Source: Cytophagaceae bacterium
Lineage (GTDB): Bacteria > Bacteroidota > Bacteroidia > Cytophagales > Cytophagaceae
Length of the DNA stretch: 64,000 nt
Direction of reading: 5' to 3'
Assembly: GCA_025454925.1 (NCBI GenBank)
Contig: JALONM010000003.1
Location: forward strand, 1-64,000
Positions 16,467 to 25,487 of this stretch are shown piece after piece (within the stretch, counting starts at the first letter, position 1; each line of letters opens with the position of its first letter). The translations under genes and the position numbers were made by a program. Under the pieces are notes generated by a model. That model saw nothing but the letters and a program-made list of their open reading frames with translations, ran no database searches and was not told the DNA's origin.

Positions 16467-17225
16467 TTATTCAATGATTTGACCATCGGTAAAGATGAGG
16501 CGCTCCGGATGCCATTCGGGTTTAATGAATTCGCGCTTAAGTCCGGTAGAAATCGAAGAAGATGAACTGGCTTCATTCAGATTTAATTTAATTACCTGAA
16601 GGAGGGTATCCCCCACTCCTATCCCTTCAAAGTTAGACAAGGTGAGACCTTTCACTTTTGATTGGAAAAGATCTACAAAGATCACATCTCCTTTAAAGGC
16701 TTTAATTGGCTTTTGACTGATGTTTATGAATGCAACTTTGTATGTCAGTGTATTTTTATCGATCGCAACTTCTGGCTTTTTCGCTTTAGCCTTGGATTTG
16801 GCTTTAGGTTCTTCCTCTTCAGGTAATACTTCCAATATTTCGTTTTCAATGATCGTTACCTTTAACGACTTAGATAAGTTTCTCAATTTATCGAGCGTAT
16901 GAAGCTGAGCGTAATTTTTCTGCACTTTGTTTTTTTCAGCTTCAATGCGCTTTTGCTCATCTTCCTTGATCGCCTGATTCAGGATATCACGGTAAGTGGC
17001 ATGGTATTCCAGAATATGGGATCCGATCAAACCATGCTCTACCATAAATTTGGCAAGCAAACGGGTTTGTGTGGAATCTAGTTTTTCCATTTCCACAATT
17101 CTTCTGTAATCGTCTTCTGCTGTATGTCTATGGTATTCCTTGTCCAGCGGATTACTGCAGGAACTCAAGAGGAATATCGAGAAGGTAGAAATGACAAGGA
17201 TAAAAGAATGAAACTTCTTTATCAT
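16467..17225 (-). CDS. Putative lipoprotein with helical domain and Lys-Ala repeat
   Basis: The 252 residues carry a lipobox (FLLSSC, Cys about 23). A charged helical region (about 35-115, including KRIEAEKNKVQKNYAQLHTLDKL) follows. Then comes a low-complexity linker (EEEEPKAKSKAKAKKPE) and a C-terminal beta-like domain (TYKVAFINISQKPIKAFKGDVIFVDLF...) typical of small domains that bind or present peptides outside the membrane. It starts two bases after the bestrophin gene stop and is probably co-transcribed with it. The function is not recognised. Confidence 0.75.
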   Translation of the reverse strand: MIKKFHSFILVISTFSIFLLSSCSNPLDKEYHRHTAEDDYRRIVEMEKLDSTQTRLLAKFMVEHGLIGSHILEYHATYRDILNQAIKEDEQKRIEAEKNKVQKNYAQLHTLDKLRNLSKSLKVTIIENEILEVLPEEEEPKAKSKAKAKKPEVAIDKNTLTYKVAFINISQKPIKAFKGDVIFVDLFQSKVKGLTLSNFEGIGVGDTLLQVIKLNLNEASSSSSISTGLKREFIKPEWHPERLIFTDGQIIE

Positions 17226-17227
17226 AA

Positions 17228-18118
17228 TTAATTGGTTTTTAAAATAGCAGAAACAGATTTCTTGATGGAGTTACAAATCGCATCGATGGGTAGGTCATTT
17301 TCATCCTGTCCAAAAGGATCTTCAATTTCTTCGCCAATAGCTTCAAGTCCTACGAGGGCGTAGAAAATGATCATCACGATCAGAATACACCAATAGCCGA
17401 GGTCATGAATGAAACCGAATGGCAATATCAGAGTAAAGAAGAAAATGAATTTTTTAAGGTGTATGCTGTATGAGAATGGTACCGGCGAAGTACGGATGCG
17501 TTCGCAGGAACTGGTAATCTCAACGGCCATATCCATGTGCTTCATCAACTCCAGCAATTGAGGATCGGTAAATTTACCTTCCTTGTACAAGGCGTTAATG
17601 CGTTCTGAAATGGTGGCCACAATCTGGTTCGGCACATGATAAACGGTTTTCAGAAAATCGTTGTACCCGGGAATAACTTCGTAAAGTTCTTCGTAGACTA
17701 CTTCGCCTCGCAAGTTTTCTTTCATTGCAAAAGCATGATTGGTAATCATCTTGGCGAAAAACTTTTTGTTCTCCATATCATTAGCCGGAAGAAAGGCATT
17801 GATTTTAATGGCGAAGTTTTTGGCGTTGGCTCCTAAATAACTCAGGAGCTTGCGACCTTCCCACCAGCGATCATAGGCCGTATTGGTTCTGAATACCAGA
17901 AGAAGACCCAAAACAATACCGAGTATGGAGAAAACGGTGGATGGTGCTTTAAAGTAAATATGAAAAACTTTGTCTTCCAGAAACTCGATGGCAAAGGTGT
18001 ATACGCCCACCATTACCACACTATACATTAAGTTTCGAAGTGTTTTTGTTTTATGAAAATCAAAAATGACTGAAAACCAAAGCGGAGCGTTTTCTTTTTT
18101 GCCAAATTCGTCAAGCAT
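17228..18118 (-). CDS. Bestrophin-family chloride channel (UPF0187)
   Basis: The 296 residues show the bestrophin signatures LLVFRTNTAYDRWWEGRK (about 75-92), RIRTSPVPFSYSIHLKKF and the acidic IGEEIEDPFGQDENDLP near the C-terminus. At least four hydrophobic helices surround these. Bacterial bestrophins form pentameric anion or cation channels in the inner membrane. The upstream region to 18248 holds no gene. The lipoprotein that follows two bases later may be translationally coupled. A shorter, more divergent relative is found at 26711-27490. Confidence 0.9.
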   Translation of the reverse strand: MLDEFGKKENAPLWFSVIFDFHKTKTLRNLMYSVVMVGVYTFAIEFLEDKVFHIYFKAPSTVFSILGIVLGLLLVFRTNTAYDRWWEGRKLLSYLGANAKNFAIKINAFLPANDMENKKFFAKMITNHAFAMKENLRGEVVYEELYEVIPGYNDFLKTVYHVPNQIVATISERINALYKEGKFTDPQLLELMKHMDMAVEITSSCERIRTSPVPFSYSIHLKKFIFFFTLILPFGFIHDLGYWCILIVMIIFYALVGLEAIGEEIEDPFGQDENDLPIDAICNSIKKSVSAILKTN

Positions 18119-18248
18119 ACCTGCGCAGGAGAACGTTTATAGAACAATTTTCTTGATTTCTCCCTCAACGCAAAATTGATATATTTTTTTAAAATACAAA
18201 ATCTATTTACAAGAATTTCAAGGGGTTGAGTATTACTTTAGGCTACCT

Positions 18249-18968
18249 TCAAGCTTCGAGCAAGCGGGCTACCTCTCCCAGCACAATAACGGCCGGAGAA
18301 CCTATACCATGCTGGCGAACCAGCGGAAGGATTGAGTTTACGGTACCACCAATACAACGCTCCTGAGCCCAGGTGCCATCTTGAATAATGGCTACAGGAA
18401 GCTCCCCTTTACCGGCTTCCTGGTAAATGGCAATAATTTCAGGTAGTTTCGTCATCCCCATTAGCACTACTGCAGTGGTATTGGTTCGGGCCGCCAGGGC
18501 TACATCCTGCGAAAGCTGATGATCGCGGTTACTTCCCGTAAGCACCCAAACACTTTCATTAATACCTCTTCTCGTCAGAGGTATTCCTCGTAGTTCGGGC
18601 ACCGAATAAAAGCTCGACAAGCCAGGGATTACTTGAGTTTGCACACCATGCTGGCGTGCAAACTCAATTTCTTCGTGTCCTCTTCCGAAAATATAGGGAT
18701 CTCCGCCTTTCAGGCGCACCACATGTCCTTGAGAGAGAGCTTTATCTACAATTAATTGATTGATGTCTTCTTGCTTGAATTGACAAACGCCAACTTTCTT
18801 TCCTACGAAAATTTTCTCACAGGCTTCCTGGCAATGCTGCAACAAATCAGGGTGAGCGAGCGCATCGTACAATACTACATTGGCTTGCTGCAAGGCACGC
18901 ACCCCTTTCAAGGTTATCAACTCAGGATCGCCAGGACCCGCGCCAACCAAGGTGAGCCGGGCTACCAT
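18249..18968 (-). CDS. cobA: Uroporphyrinogen-III C-methyltransferase (SUMT)
   Basis: CobA transfers two methyl groups from SAM to uroporphyrinogen III to give precorrin-2, the first step to sirohaem. The 239 residues have the SUMT motifs LVGAGPGDPELITLKGVRAL, VLYDALAHPDLL, RLKGGDPYIFGRGHEE, VIPGLSSFYSVPELRGIPLTRRG and VVLMGM in order. It overlaps the upstream reductase gene by one base (TGATG), which indicates coupled translation. The last sirohaem steps are supplied by the divergent gene at 21990, and the reductase uses the cofactor. Confidence 0.95.
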   Translation of the reverse strand: MVARLTLVGAGPGDPELITLKGVRALQQANVVLYDALAHPDLLQHCQEACEKIFVGKKVGVCQFKQEDINQLIVDKALSQGHVVRLKGGDPYIFGRGHEEIEFARQHGVQTQVIPGLSSFYSVPELRGIPLTRRGINESVWVLTGSNRDHQLSQDVALAARTNTTAVVLMGMTKLPEIIAIYQEAGKGELPVAIIQDGTWAQERCIGGTVNSILPLVRQHGIGSPAVIVLGEVARLLEA

Positions 18969-21100
18969 CAGGAAATCAATACTTGTTGTTTACGGTATTC
19001 TTTTATCTTGCCAACAAAGTGACGGGCTTGCGCTACAAAAGCTTCGCTGAATGCCACACTTGGTTCTTGTTTATTGATCTGCAATACGAGGGATTCAAAA
19101 CTACCTCCTTCGATTTGCACTTTGCCAGTTTTCACCAATTTCTCATCGAAATCGCGAATAATACCGATCTGAGTATTGCAATTCACTCCCTCTCCGGTAA
19201 GCAAGGCTTTTGCCCCGCATACCATGGTAGTATAAGCAGCATACGCTGCATCAGCAGTGCTGTTGCGGGCTAGCAGGCGCTCGGTCCAGGCTAGTTTATC
19301 TTCAGTCTCTGATATCAAGGTACCCACTAAATCCAACATCACACCGGCACATTCTCCTACTCCGACCTCTGTTACATAAGCATCCTGGTGGCCCCAATCT
19401 ATATAGTCGGAAGCATCCAAGGTAGATACTTCGGCAAGTGGTTTGAGCAGTTTATAAAAATACATTTTGTCCTCAGCCGTTCTGCGACGGAAATAGGCAT
19501 TGAAGTACTCCCCTTCCTGACCGTGCTGCTCGTAATCGGAAAGAATAACCCTGACCGCCTCTACACATCGTTTGCTCGGCAATTTAATTACCTTGTCTGC
19601 AATAGAACCTGTGCCATCTGGCTCCAAACCACCGCCCAACATCACCTGCATGGCAGGTAATACATGGGCCCCGTTCTTAATGGACATACCATGGAATCCA
19701 ATGTTACCTATGGTGTGCTGCCCGCAGGCATTCATGCATCCACTGATCTTAATTTTAATATTTCGGTTGAATACTGTATCCGGAAATTCCTCCGTCAACA
19801 TTTTTTCAATCGCTGCCGACAAACCTGTTGAGCTGCTGATACCTAAATTACAGGTATCCGTGCCCGGACAAGCTGTAATGTCGGCCATGCTGTCGAAGCC
19901 CGGTTCGGCCAAAGCCAATGCATCGAGTGCATTAAAGAGGGCAGGCAATTCCTGTTCTTCCACAAATTTTAACAACCAACCTTGATTGACGGTAATTCGA
20001 ATATCCTCGGAAGCAAATTTTTTCACTACCTGCGCAAATGCTCTGGCATTGTCGGATGCCAGGTCGCCCAGGTGCTGTTTTACATACACTCCAAAGAAAC
20101 CTGCTTGCTTTTGCTCAAAAACATTGGTCTTTTTCCAACGTTCGTACTTAGCTGGATGAATAGGCTTTTCAACAAGTAAAGAAGACTTGTGTGCCGGAAC
20201 AATTTCCTCAACAGGTGTATATTCAAACGATTGTGTTTTTATTCCTTTGCGCTCTTCTTCTACCAACTTCATGAACGCTTCAAGACCTATGCCATGCACC
20301 AGGTATTTCAAGCGCGCTTTATTCCTTTTGCTGCGCTCTCCGTAGCGATCAAATACGCGAATAACGGCCTCAGTAAAAGGAATGATCTGGTTTTCTGCTA
20401 AAAACTCATACGCAGTAAATGCCATAAATGGCTGGGCTCCCAATCCTCCGGCAATTAATACCTTGAATCCACGCTTGCCATCTTGAATACGCGGAATAAA
20501 TCCGAGGTCGTGAATAAACCCGAATGCGGTATCTTCTTCGCTGGAAGAAAAAGACATTTTAAACTTTCTTCCCATCTCCTGACAAATCGGATTGCGGAGA
20601 AAATATTCAAAATGCGCATGCGTATAAGGAGTTACGTCGAACGGTTCCTTAGGATCGATACCGGCGGTGCAAGACGCGGTGATGTTACGGACGGTATTTC
20701 CGCAAGCTTCACGCAACGTTACCCCTACTTCTTCCAAGTCTGCCCATACCTTCGGGGAGTTTTCCAATTTCACAAAGTGAATTTGTATATCCTGACGTGT
20801 GGTAAGATGCAAATTAGAAGATGCATACTTGTCGGAAATATCGGCGATTCGAATCAATTGATCGGGTGTAATTTTTCCGTAAGGAAGTTTAATCCGGATC
20901 ATTTGAACACCCTCCTGACGCTGGCCGTAAACGCCACGTGCCAAGCGATAGGCCCGGAACTTTTCCGAATCAATTTCTTCACTTCTGAATGCTTTAATTT
21001 TCCCTTGCAGCTCTACGATATCTTCCTTGGATGCGGGATTAATCTTGTCAAGAAGCTCTGTAAAATTGATTTCCGTACCTACTTTTTCCATCTCAAACAA
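18968..21100 (-). CDS. Siroheme/4Fe-4S nitrite or sulfite reductase with extra C-terminal domain
   Basis: The 710 residues match assimilatory sirohaem reductases. There are two ferredoxin-like half-domains (MIRIKLPYGKIT, NLHLTTRQDIQIHF) and a TACPGTDTC...SGCMNACGQH cluster with the C-x5-C and C-x3-C ligand pattern (Cys411, 417, 455, 459). RNITASCTAG is the sirohaem-binding segment. After about residue 560 a helical extension (LARNSTADAAYAAYTTMVCGAKALL, GVNCNTQIGIIRDFDEKLV) resembles the HEPN-type tail found in many Bacteroidota homologues. Nitrite and sulfite cannot be told apart here, since neither cysH/cysD nor nitrate genes are in the window. It is transcribed toward cobA from a candidate promoter and structured leader upstream. 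Confidence 0.9.
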   Translation of the reverse strand: MFEMEKVGTEINFTELLDKINPASKEDIVELQGKIKAFRSEEIDSEKFRAYRLARGVYGQRQEGVQMIRIKLPYGKITPDQLIRIADISDKYASSNLHLTTRQDIQIHFVKLENSPKVWADLEEVGVTLREACGNTVRNITASCTAGIDPKEPFDVTPYTHAHFEYFLRNPICQEMGRKFKMSFSSSEEDTAFGFIHDLGFIPRIQDGKRGFKVLIAGGLGAQPFMAFTAYEFLAENQIIPFTEAVIRVFDRYGERSKRNKARLKYLVHGIGLEAFMKLVEEERKGIKTQSFEYTPVEEIVPAHKSSLLVEKPIHPAKYERWKKTNVFEQKQAGFFGVYVKQHLGDLASDNARAFAQVVKKFASEDIRITVNQGWLLKFVEEQELPALFNALDALALAEPGFDSMADITACPGTDTCNLGISSSTGLSAAIEKMLTEEFPDTVFNRNIKIKISGCMNACGQHTIGNIGFHGMSIKNGAHVLPAMQVMLGGGLEPDGTGSIADKVIKLPSKRCVEAVRVILSDYEQHGQEGEYFNAYFRRRTAEDKMYFYKLLKPLAEVSTLDASDYIDWGHQDAYVTEVGVGECAGVMLDLVGTLISETEDKLAWTERLLARNSTADAAYAAYTTMVCGAKALLTGEGVNCNTQIGIIRDFDEKLVKTGKVQIEGGSFESLVLQINKQEPSVAFSEAFVAQARHFVGKIKEYRKQQVLIS

Positions 21101-21123
21101 TGTTAAAACTATCTATACATACT

Positions 21124-21184
21124 TAGTAGAGATTTATTTAAAAGAGGTAAAATGCTGTTAATTTGTCATTTTACATCTCTACTA
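21124..21184. promoter_or_regulatory. Long interrupted inverted repeat upstream of the siroheme reductase
   Basis: TAGTAGAGAT (21124-21133) pairs exactly with ATCTCTACTA (21175-21184). Inside it GTAAAATG (21147-21154) pairs with CATTTTAC (21167-21174), which gives an 18-bp stem interrupted by a 13-base bulge on one side. It lies in the gap between the two divergent siroheme operons. It could be a pair of operator half-sites or a structured 5' leader of the reductase mRNA. Confidence 0.6.
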
Positions 21185-21195
21185 TTTCAAGCCAA

Positions 21196-21226
21196 TAAAA
21201 TTAGGCCTTATTTGGATTAATTCAAA
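21196..21226 (-). promoter_or_regulatory. Candidate promoter of the siroheme reductase-cobA operon
   Basis: On the reverse strand TTTG (21223-21226) is followed after 19 bases by TAATTTTA (21196-21203), one mismatch from the Bacteroidota -7 TAnnTTTG. Transcription would start near 21189, immediately before the inverted repeat, and give a leader of about 90 bases. Confidence 0.5.
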
Positions 21227-21249
21227 ACAAAAGCGGGAATTGATTACTT

Positions 21250-22005
21250 TTGTGCGTGCATTTTTTTTCACATACTTGTAAAATTCCTGGAAAAATCTGG
21301 AAGGTTTTGCTTCCTGTCGGTTCGCAGCAGGCTTGGGTGCAGTTTGAAACCCAGCAACAATTTGGTATTTGCCTGGTGGATGTATCAACAGGAACCATCC
21401 GAAATTCAATGTCTTTGCCAGAACAACTATTGATACTCGAAGGTGGTGATTCGGAATGGCTCATCTTTACACGGTTTCAACGCAGGGATTGGCCCATTTC
21501 CACGGGTCTACTGGCCTGGGAAAAAAGAACTCAAACCTGGCAAAAATTTGACAAAGCCCGTTTTCAAACGATGCTGCCAAATGGCTATTGCAGGGTGGCC
21601 TGGCAGGGAGAAGGAGAACTCGTGTTAAGGCTCCAGGATGGAAAAACGTTTGAAAATATTGAAGCTGCAACGCAGGAAGATCATCATTGGACCTATCATC
21701 CTCAAGATTCCTATTATTCGATGTTGTCAAAGCTGATCAGCACGAAAACCGGTTGGCAAGCGGAAGGTGCCATTGAATATTCGGAATGCGACCAATACCT
21801 CCTGCTGGCATTTCATTGCACAGAAGGTACAACCTTACGGCCTCATTACTTGTTACTATCCAGAAAAGGAGAAGTATGTTGGAAAGATGCCGGAAAACAG
21901 CAAGTGCATGCTCCTATCAATACACTCCTGCTCGCCAACGAGCAGGTATTAGTATTGCTAACAAACGACGATGAATTGATTAGTATTCCATGGAAAAAAA
22001 TGTAG
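21250..22005 (+). CDS. DUF4905-type protein of unknown function
   Basis: The frame opens after a stop at 21241-21243. The first usable codons are TTG 21250 and GTG 21256, with no nearer ATG that spares the domain. The 251 residues contain FFSHTCKIPGKIW near the start and repeated W-rich beta strands (WLIFTRFQRRDWPISTGLLAWE, GYCRVAWQGEGELVLRL). They match the DUF4905 family of Bacteroidota. Proteins of this family often lie beside siroheme or sulfate-assimilation genes, but no reaction is known to me. The end overlaps the siroheme dehydrogenase gene by 16 bases, so the two are translationally coupled. Confidence 0.72.
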   Translation: MCVHFFSHTCKIPGKIWKVLLPVGSQQAWVQFETQQQFGICLVDVSTGTIRNSMSLPEQLLILEGGDSEWLIFTRFQRRDWPISTGLLAWEKRTQTWQKFDKARFQTMLPNGYCRVAWQGEGELVLRLQDGKTFENIEAATQEDHHWTYHPQDSYYSMLSKLISTKTGWQAEGAIEYSECDQYLLLAFHCTEGTTLRPHYLLLSRKGEVCWKDAGKQQVHAPINTLLLANEQVLVLLTNDDELISIPWKKM

Positions 22006-22586
22006 ATGCCAATCCTTTGTTTCCGGTTTTTTTTAGAACTGACAAAGTGAAAATATTGATTGTAGGCGGAGGCGCAGTAGGCACTGAAAAAGTAAGTGCC
22101 ATTCTAAAACACTGTCCGGATGCCAGAATAAGGGTGGTGGCACCAGAAATCAGAGAAGAAATTCTAGACTTGAAAAAAAAGCATGAAGGACTGGATTTGG
22201 TTTATAAGTTGTACGATCGCAGCGACCTGTTGTCTTTTAATCTGGTGATATCAGCCACTTGTTTTACAGAACTCAATGCACAGGTACAAAAAGATTGCAA
22301 CGAGGCCAGCATTTTATGCAATATTGCCGACACTCCTGAACGTTGTGATTTTTACATGTGTTCGGTAGTTACCAAAGGAGATTTAAAAATCGCCATTTCA
22401 ACCAATGGCAAATCCCCAACCATGGCCAAGCGCATACGGGAATGGATGGAAGATCTCCTGCCCGCTTCTCTTCAGCAAGTATTAGATAACTTGCATCAGC
22501 TGCGTGAAAAAATGAAAGGTGATTTCGAAAGTAAGGTACAGCAATTAGATGCGCTGACTGAAGTCATGAAAAAGCGTGATGAATAA
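21990..22586 (+). CDS. Precorrin-2 dehydrogenase / sirohydrochlorin ferrochelatase (Met8p/SirC/CysG-N type)
   Basis: This completes sirohaem synthesis by NAD-dependent oxidation of precorrin-2 (and in bifunctional members by iron insertion). The 198 residues show FFRTDKVKILIVGGGAVGTEKVSAIL (Rossmann GGGxVG), the sheet-end VISATCFTELNAQV, LCNIADTPERCDFYMCSVVTKGDLKIAISTNGKSPTMAKRIREW and a helical C-terminal dimer domain. All are typical of the CysG N-terminal part. With cobA it provides the sirohaem needed by the reductase. The stop lies in a hairpin (22573-22602). Confidence 0.92.
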   Translation: MEKNVDANPLFPVFFRTDKVKILIVGGGAVGTEKVSAILKHCPDARIRVVAPEIREEILDLKKKHEGLDLVYKLYDRSDLLSFNLVISATCFTELNAQVQKDCNEASILCNIADTPERCDFYMCSVVTKGDLKIAISTNGKSPTMAKRIREWMEDLLPASLQQVLDNLHQLREKMKGDFESKVQQLDALTEVMKKRDE

Positions 22587-22602
22587 TTAAAATCATCACG
22601 CT
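22573..22602. terminator. Hairpin between convergent genes
   Basis: AGCGTGATGA (22573-22582) pairs perfectly with TCATCACGCT (22593-22602) and overlaps the stop codon of the siroheme gene. There is no T-run, so it may be a weak bidirectional terminator. Confidence 0.45.
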
Positions 22603-22636
22603 CCTGCAGCGACTTATAGCAGATACAACCACGTGC

Positions 22637-23941
22637 TTATCGTTTCTTTTTCCCTGCTTGCATAAGTTCTTCAATTTCCTCGGAATCAAGCGGAATATCA
22701 CGCATCAAATCCAATGGCTTACTTTTTGTAATCAGAAAATCGTTTTCCAAGCGTATACCCAAGCCTTCCTCTGGAATATAAATACCAGGCTCCACCGTTA
22801 GTACCATTCCTTCCTGAAACAGTTGATGTTTGCTTCCTACATCGTGCACATCCAGCCCCAGGTAATGAGAAACACCGTGCATAAAATATTTTCGATAAAG
22901 CGGTGCGCGTTTGTCTTGTTTCTTGATATCTGATTTACTGAGCAGTTTTAATTCCACCAGCTCCTTTTCTACCATGGCCGCTACTTCACGGTTATATTCT
23001 TCAAATGAATTTCCTGGAACTAATAATTCTGAAGCTTTTTTCAGGATTCTATGTACCGCCTGGTAAACATTTCTTTGTCGTTTGCTAAAGGTTCCTGACA
23101 CAGGAATACACCGGGTAAGATCGGAAGCATAATTGGCATACTCGGCACCAAAATCCATAAGGATAACCTCGCCTTCCTGACATTTTTTATTGTTGGTAGT
23201 ATAATGCAAAACGCAAGCATTGGCGCCGCTGGCAATAATGGAAGCATAGGCTGGGCCACGGGATCGATGTATTAAAAATTCATGCAGTATTTCCGCTTCA
23301 ATTTCGAATTCCCAAATACCTGGTTCCACAAAATCCAATACTCTGCGAAAGGCTTTCTCGGTAATTTGGCAGGCTTGCTGCATCAAATCAATTTCATATA
23401 CCGACTTAATGGTTCTTAACTCAGAAAGTATGGGGGCAGAACGTTCCAACCGATGCAAGGGATACTGTTGCTTAAACGAATGCACATAGCGGTCATCGCG
23501 GGTTTGCACGACTCTGTCGGCTCTGCCATGTTCGTTGGAATTGAGGTATATATGTTCACACTCAAAAATTAGCTGGGGTAAAATTGAATCCAACTGTGAA
23601 GTCCAGTAAATGGTTTCAATGCCTGATCGTTTGCTGGCTTCCTCTTTACTCAGCTTTTGCCCTTCCCAAATAGCTATATGATCGTTGGTTTCCCGAATGA
23701 ATAACAGCTCACGATGCTTTTCATTCTTTGCATCCGGGAACAACACCAACACGGTTTCTTCCTGGTCGATACCACTCAGGTAAAACATATCGCTGTTTTG
23801 TTTAAACGGCATCACCCCATCGGCATTCGTAGGCATGGTATCATTGGAATGAAATATAGCAAGTGAAGAGGATTTCATCCGGGAGGAAAAACGTCTCCGG
23901 TTTCCGATGAATAAATTTTTAGGGATTGACGAATAACGCAT
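22637..23941 (-). CDS. pepP: Xaa-Pro aminopeptidase (M24 family)
   Basis: The enzyme removes an N-terminal residue preceding proline. The 434 residues include an N-terminal creatinase-like half (about 1-175) and a C-terminal pita-bread domain. The metal ligands appear in the expected order: Asp in VILMDFGAEYANYASDLTR (two Asp), His in MHGVSHYLGLDVHD, Glu in VEPGIYIPEEG and Glu in RLENDFLI. GANACVLHYTTNNKK holds the substrate-binding His. It is divergent from the disrupted subtilase gene across 38 bases. No signal peptide is visible. Confidence 0.93.
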   Translation of the reverse strand: MRYSSIPKNLFIGNRRRFSSRMKSSSLAIFHSNDTMPTNADGVMPFKQNSDMFYLSGIDQEETVLVLFPDAKNEKHRELLFIRETNDHIAIWEGQKLSKEEASKRSGIETIYWTSQLDSILPQLIFECEHIYLNSNEHGRADRVVQTRDDRYVHSFKQQYPLHRLERSAPILSELRTIKSVYEIDLMQQACQITEKAFRRVLDFVEPGIWEFEIEAEILHEFLIHRSRGPAYASIIASGANACVLHYTTNNKKCQEGEVILMDFGAEYANYASDLTRCIPVSGTFSKRQRNVYQAVHRILKKASELLVPGNSFEEYNREVAAMVEKELVELKLLSKSDIKKQDKRAPLYRKYFMHGVSHYLGLDVHDVGSKHQLFQEGMVLTVEPGIYIPEEGLGIRLENDFLITKSKPLDLMRDIPLDSEEIEELMQAGKKKR

Positions 23942-23979
23942 GTGACAGAATTGAAATTTTAGCTATATTACTAAAAGTT

Positions 23980-25486
23980 ATGAAAAAATGGATTTGTCTT
24001 TTTTGTATTTTAGTAGTGCATGTTAGTTCCTTGTACGGACAATCATTGTATTGGATCGTATTTCGCGACAAAGCAACTACCCCTTTTGATATCAGAAGCA
24101 TTTTAAGCGCCGAAGCTATTGCCAACCGGAACGCTCATGGAAGAATACCTGGAAACACTGCGCTCCATGGGCATTGCACCCAGGGTAAGCTCCCGTTGGA
24201 TCAATGCTGCTTCCGTTTCCGCTGACCCGTTTCAATTGGCTCAAATCAAGAACCTGCCTTTTGTTCAACAAGTGGTTGCAATTCGAAGCACCCAGCATTT
24301 GAGTTCGCAACACATCATGGTAAATTCTAACCAGTACCACCTTGCCATGCTGCAAATGGGCATTAGAACGTTTCTAAAAGATTCCCTTACTGGAAAAGGA
24401 GTCACGGTGGGCATTATAGATGCAGGATTTTACGATGCTAAAAATTCTCGATTCCTAAAGCATATTTTCAACGAGTATAAAATTTTAGGGCAACGTGATT
24501 TCATAGACACCGATCGTTCAGACCTTATTGAAGAAAAGAAAACCAGTTCGGATACGCATGGCAAAACCGTATTGGAAATGATTGCCGGATTTAACGAAAG
24601 TTCTGGAGAACAGCTTGGCATGGCTCCTAATGCCCGCTTTTATCTGGCCCGCACGGAACATGGTGACCGCGAATACCGCGGGGAAGAAGAAATGTGGGTG
24701 CAGGCTCTGGAATGGATGGACAGCCAGGGAGTACGCCTGATCAATACCTCTTTAGGATATGCCATCAAAATGGATAACCCGGAAGAAAATTATCAGTTGG
24801 AAGATATGAATGGAAAAACTACCATCATTGCCAAAGCCGCTCAAATTGCTACAACAGAAAAGGGAATTTTCCTGGTGGTTTCCGCAGGAAATGAAGGTAG
24901 CAACAATCTCTGGAATATCATTTCTTCCCCTGCTGATGCTGAAGGCGCACTTTCGGTTGGCGCTACCGAACCCGGTAATTGCATGCGCATTGATTACAGC
25001 AGCATCGGGCCTGAATTCAATCCCTTCTTAAAACCTAATGTGTCCTGCTACTCTCCCAATGGAACTTCCTTCTCGGCTCCGGCCGTTTGCGGTTTTGTAG
25101 CCTGTCTGATGCAAAAAGCACCACACCTCAATAATGTGGAATTAAAATCTATTCTTGAAAAAAGTAGTTCGCTTTATCCCATGGGCAATAACTATATTGG
25201 ATATGGAATTCCGCAAGCCGACCGCGCTTTGGCCTTGCTGCAAAATCCCAACGCCCATGTAAGCGAGGTAACTACCGTGCAAGTGATGAGCGACCGTTAC
25301 TTACTCCGTTTCAACAACAAAAGCAAAGGACAGGTGGTACTGTTTCATAAAAAAAATGCCCAGCATGTTATTTCCCAGCAAACGATGATGATTTCAAATA
25401 AAAAAATCAAAATCAAAAAACCACTGCAGGCGAAACAAAGTACGCTGGTGTTGCCCGACAAAAAAATCATCGAATTAATCTGGTAA
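23980..25486 (+). pseudogene. Subtilisin-like (S8) serine protease gene with a frameshift near the N-terminus
   Basis: The signal peptide and first domain start at ATG 23980 (MKKWICLFCILVVHVSSLYGQ, then LYWIVFRDKATTPFDI and LSAEAIANRN), read in one frame to about 24136. The rest (RWINAASVSADPFQLAQIKNLPFV... to IIELIW) is in the +1 frame from 24137. About 14 residues usual between 'AIaRR' and 'Y..L...G' are missing at the switch, which fits a small out-of-frame deletion. The catalytic triad is intact: Asp in VTVGIIDAGFYDA, His in SDTHGKTVLEMI and Ser in NGTSFSAPAVCG. A cytosolic product from ATG 24137 could still be made but would lack the signal peptide. No T9SS sorting domain follows. It could also be a sequencing error. 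Confidence 0.7.
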
Positions 25487-25487
25487 T

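Noticed and set aside
20483-21106. 207-codon forward frame opposite the siroheme reductase
   Set aside because: It is antisense to a strongly conserved enzyme frame and has no recognisable domain or start signal.
21245-21252. TACTTTTG, a perfect -7 box at the start of the DUF4905 frame
   Set aside because: No -33 TTTG at the right distance and it would place the transcript start inside the coding frame; likely chance in AT-rich DNA.
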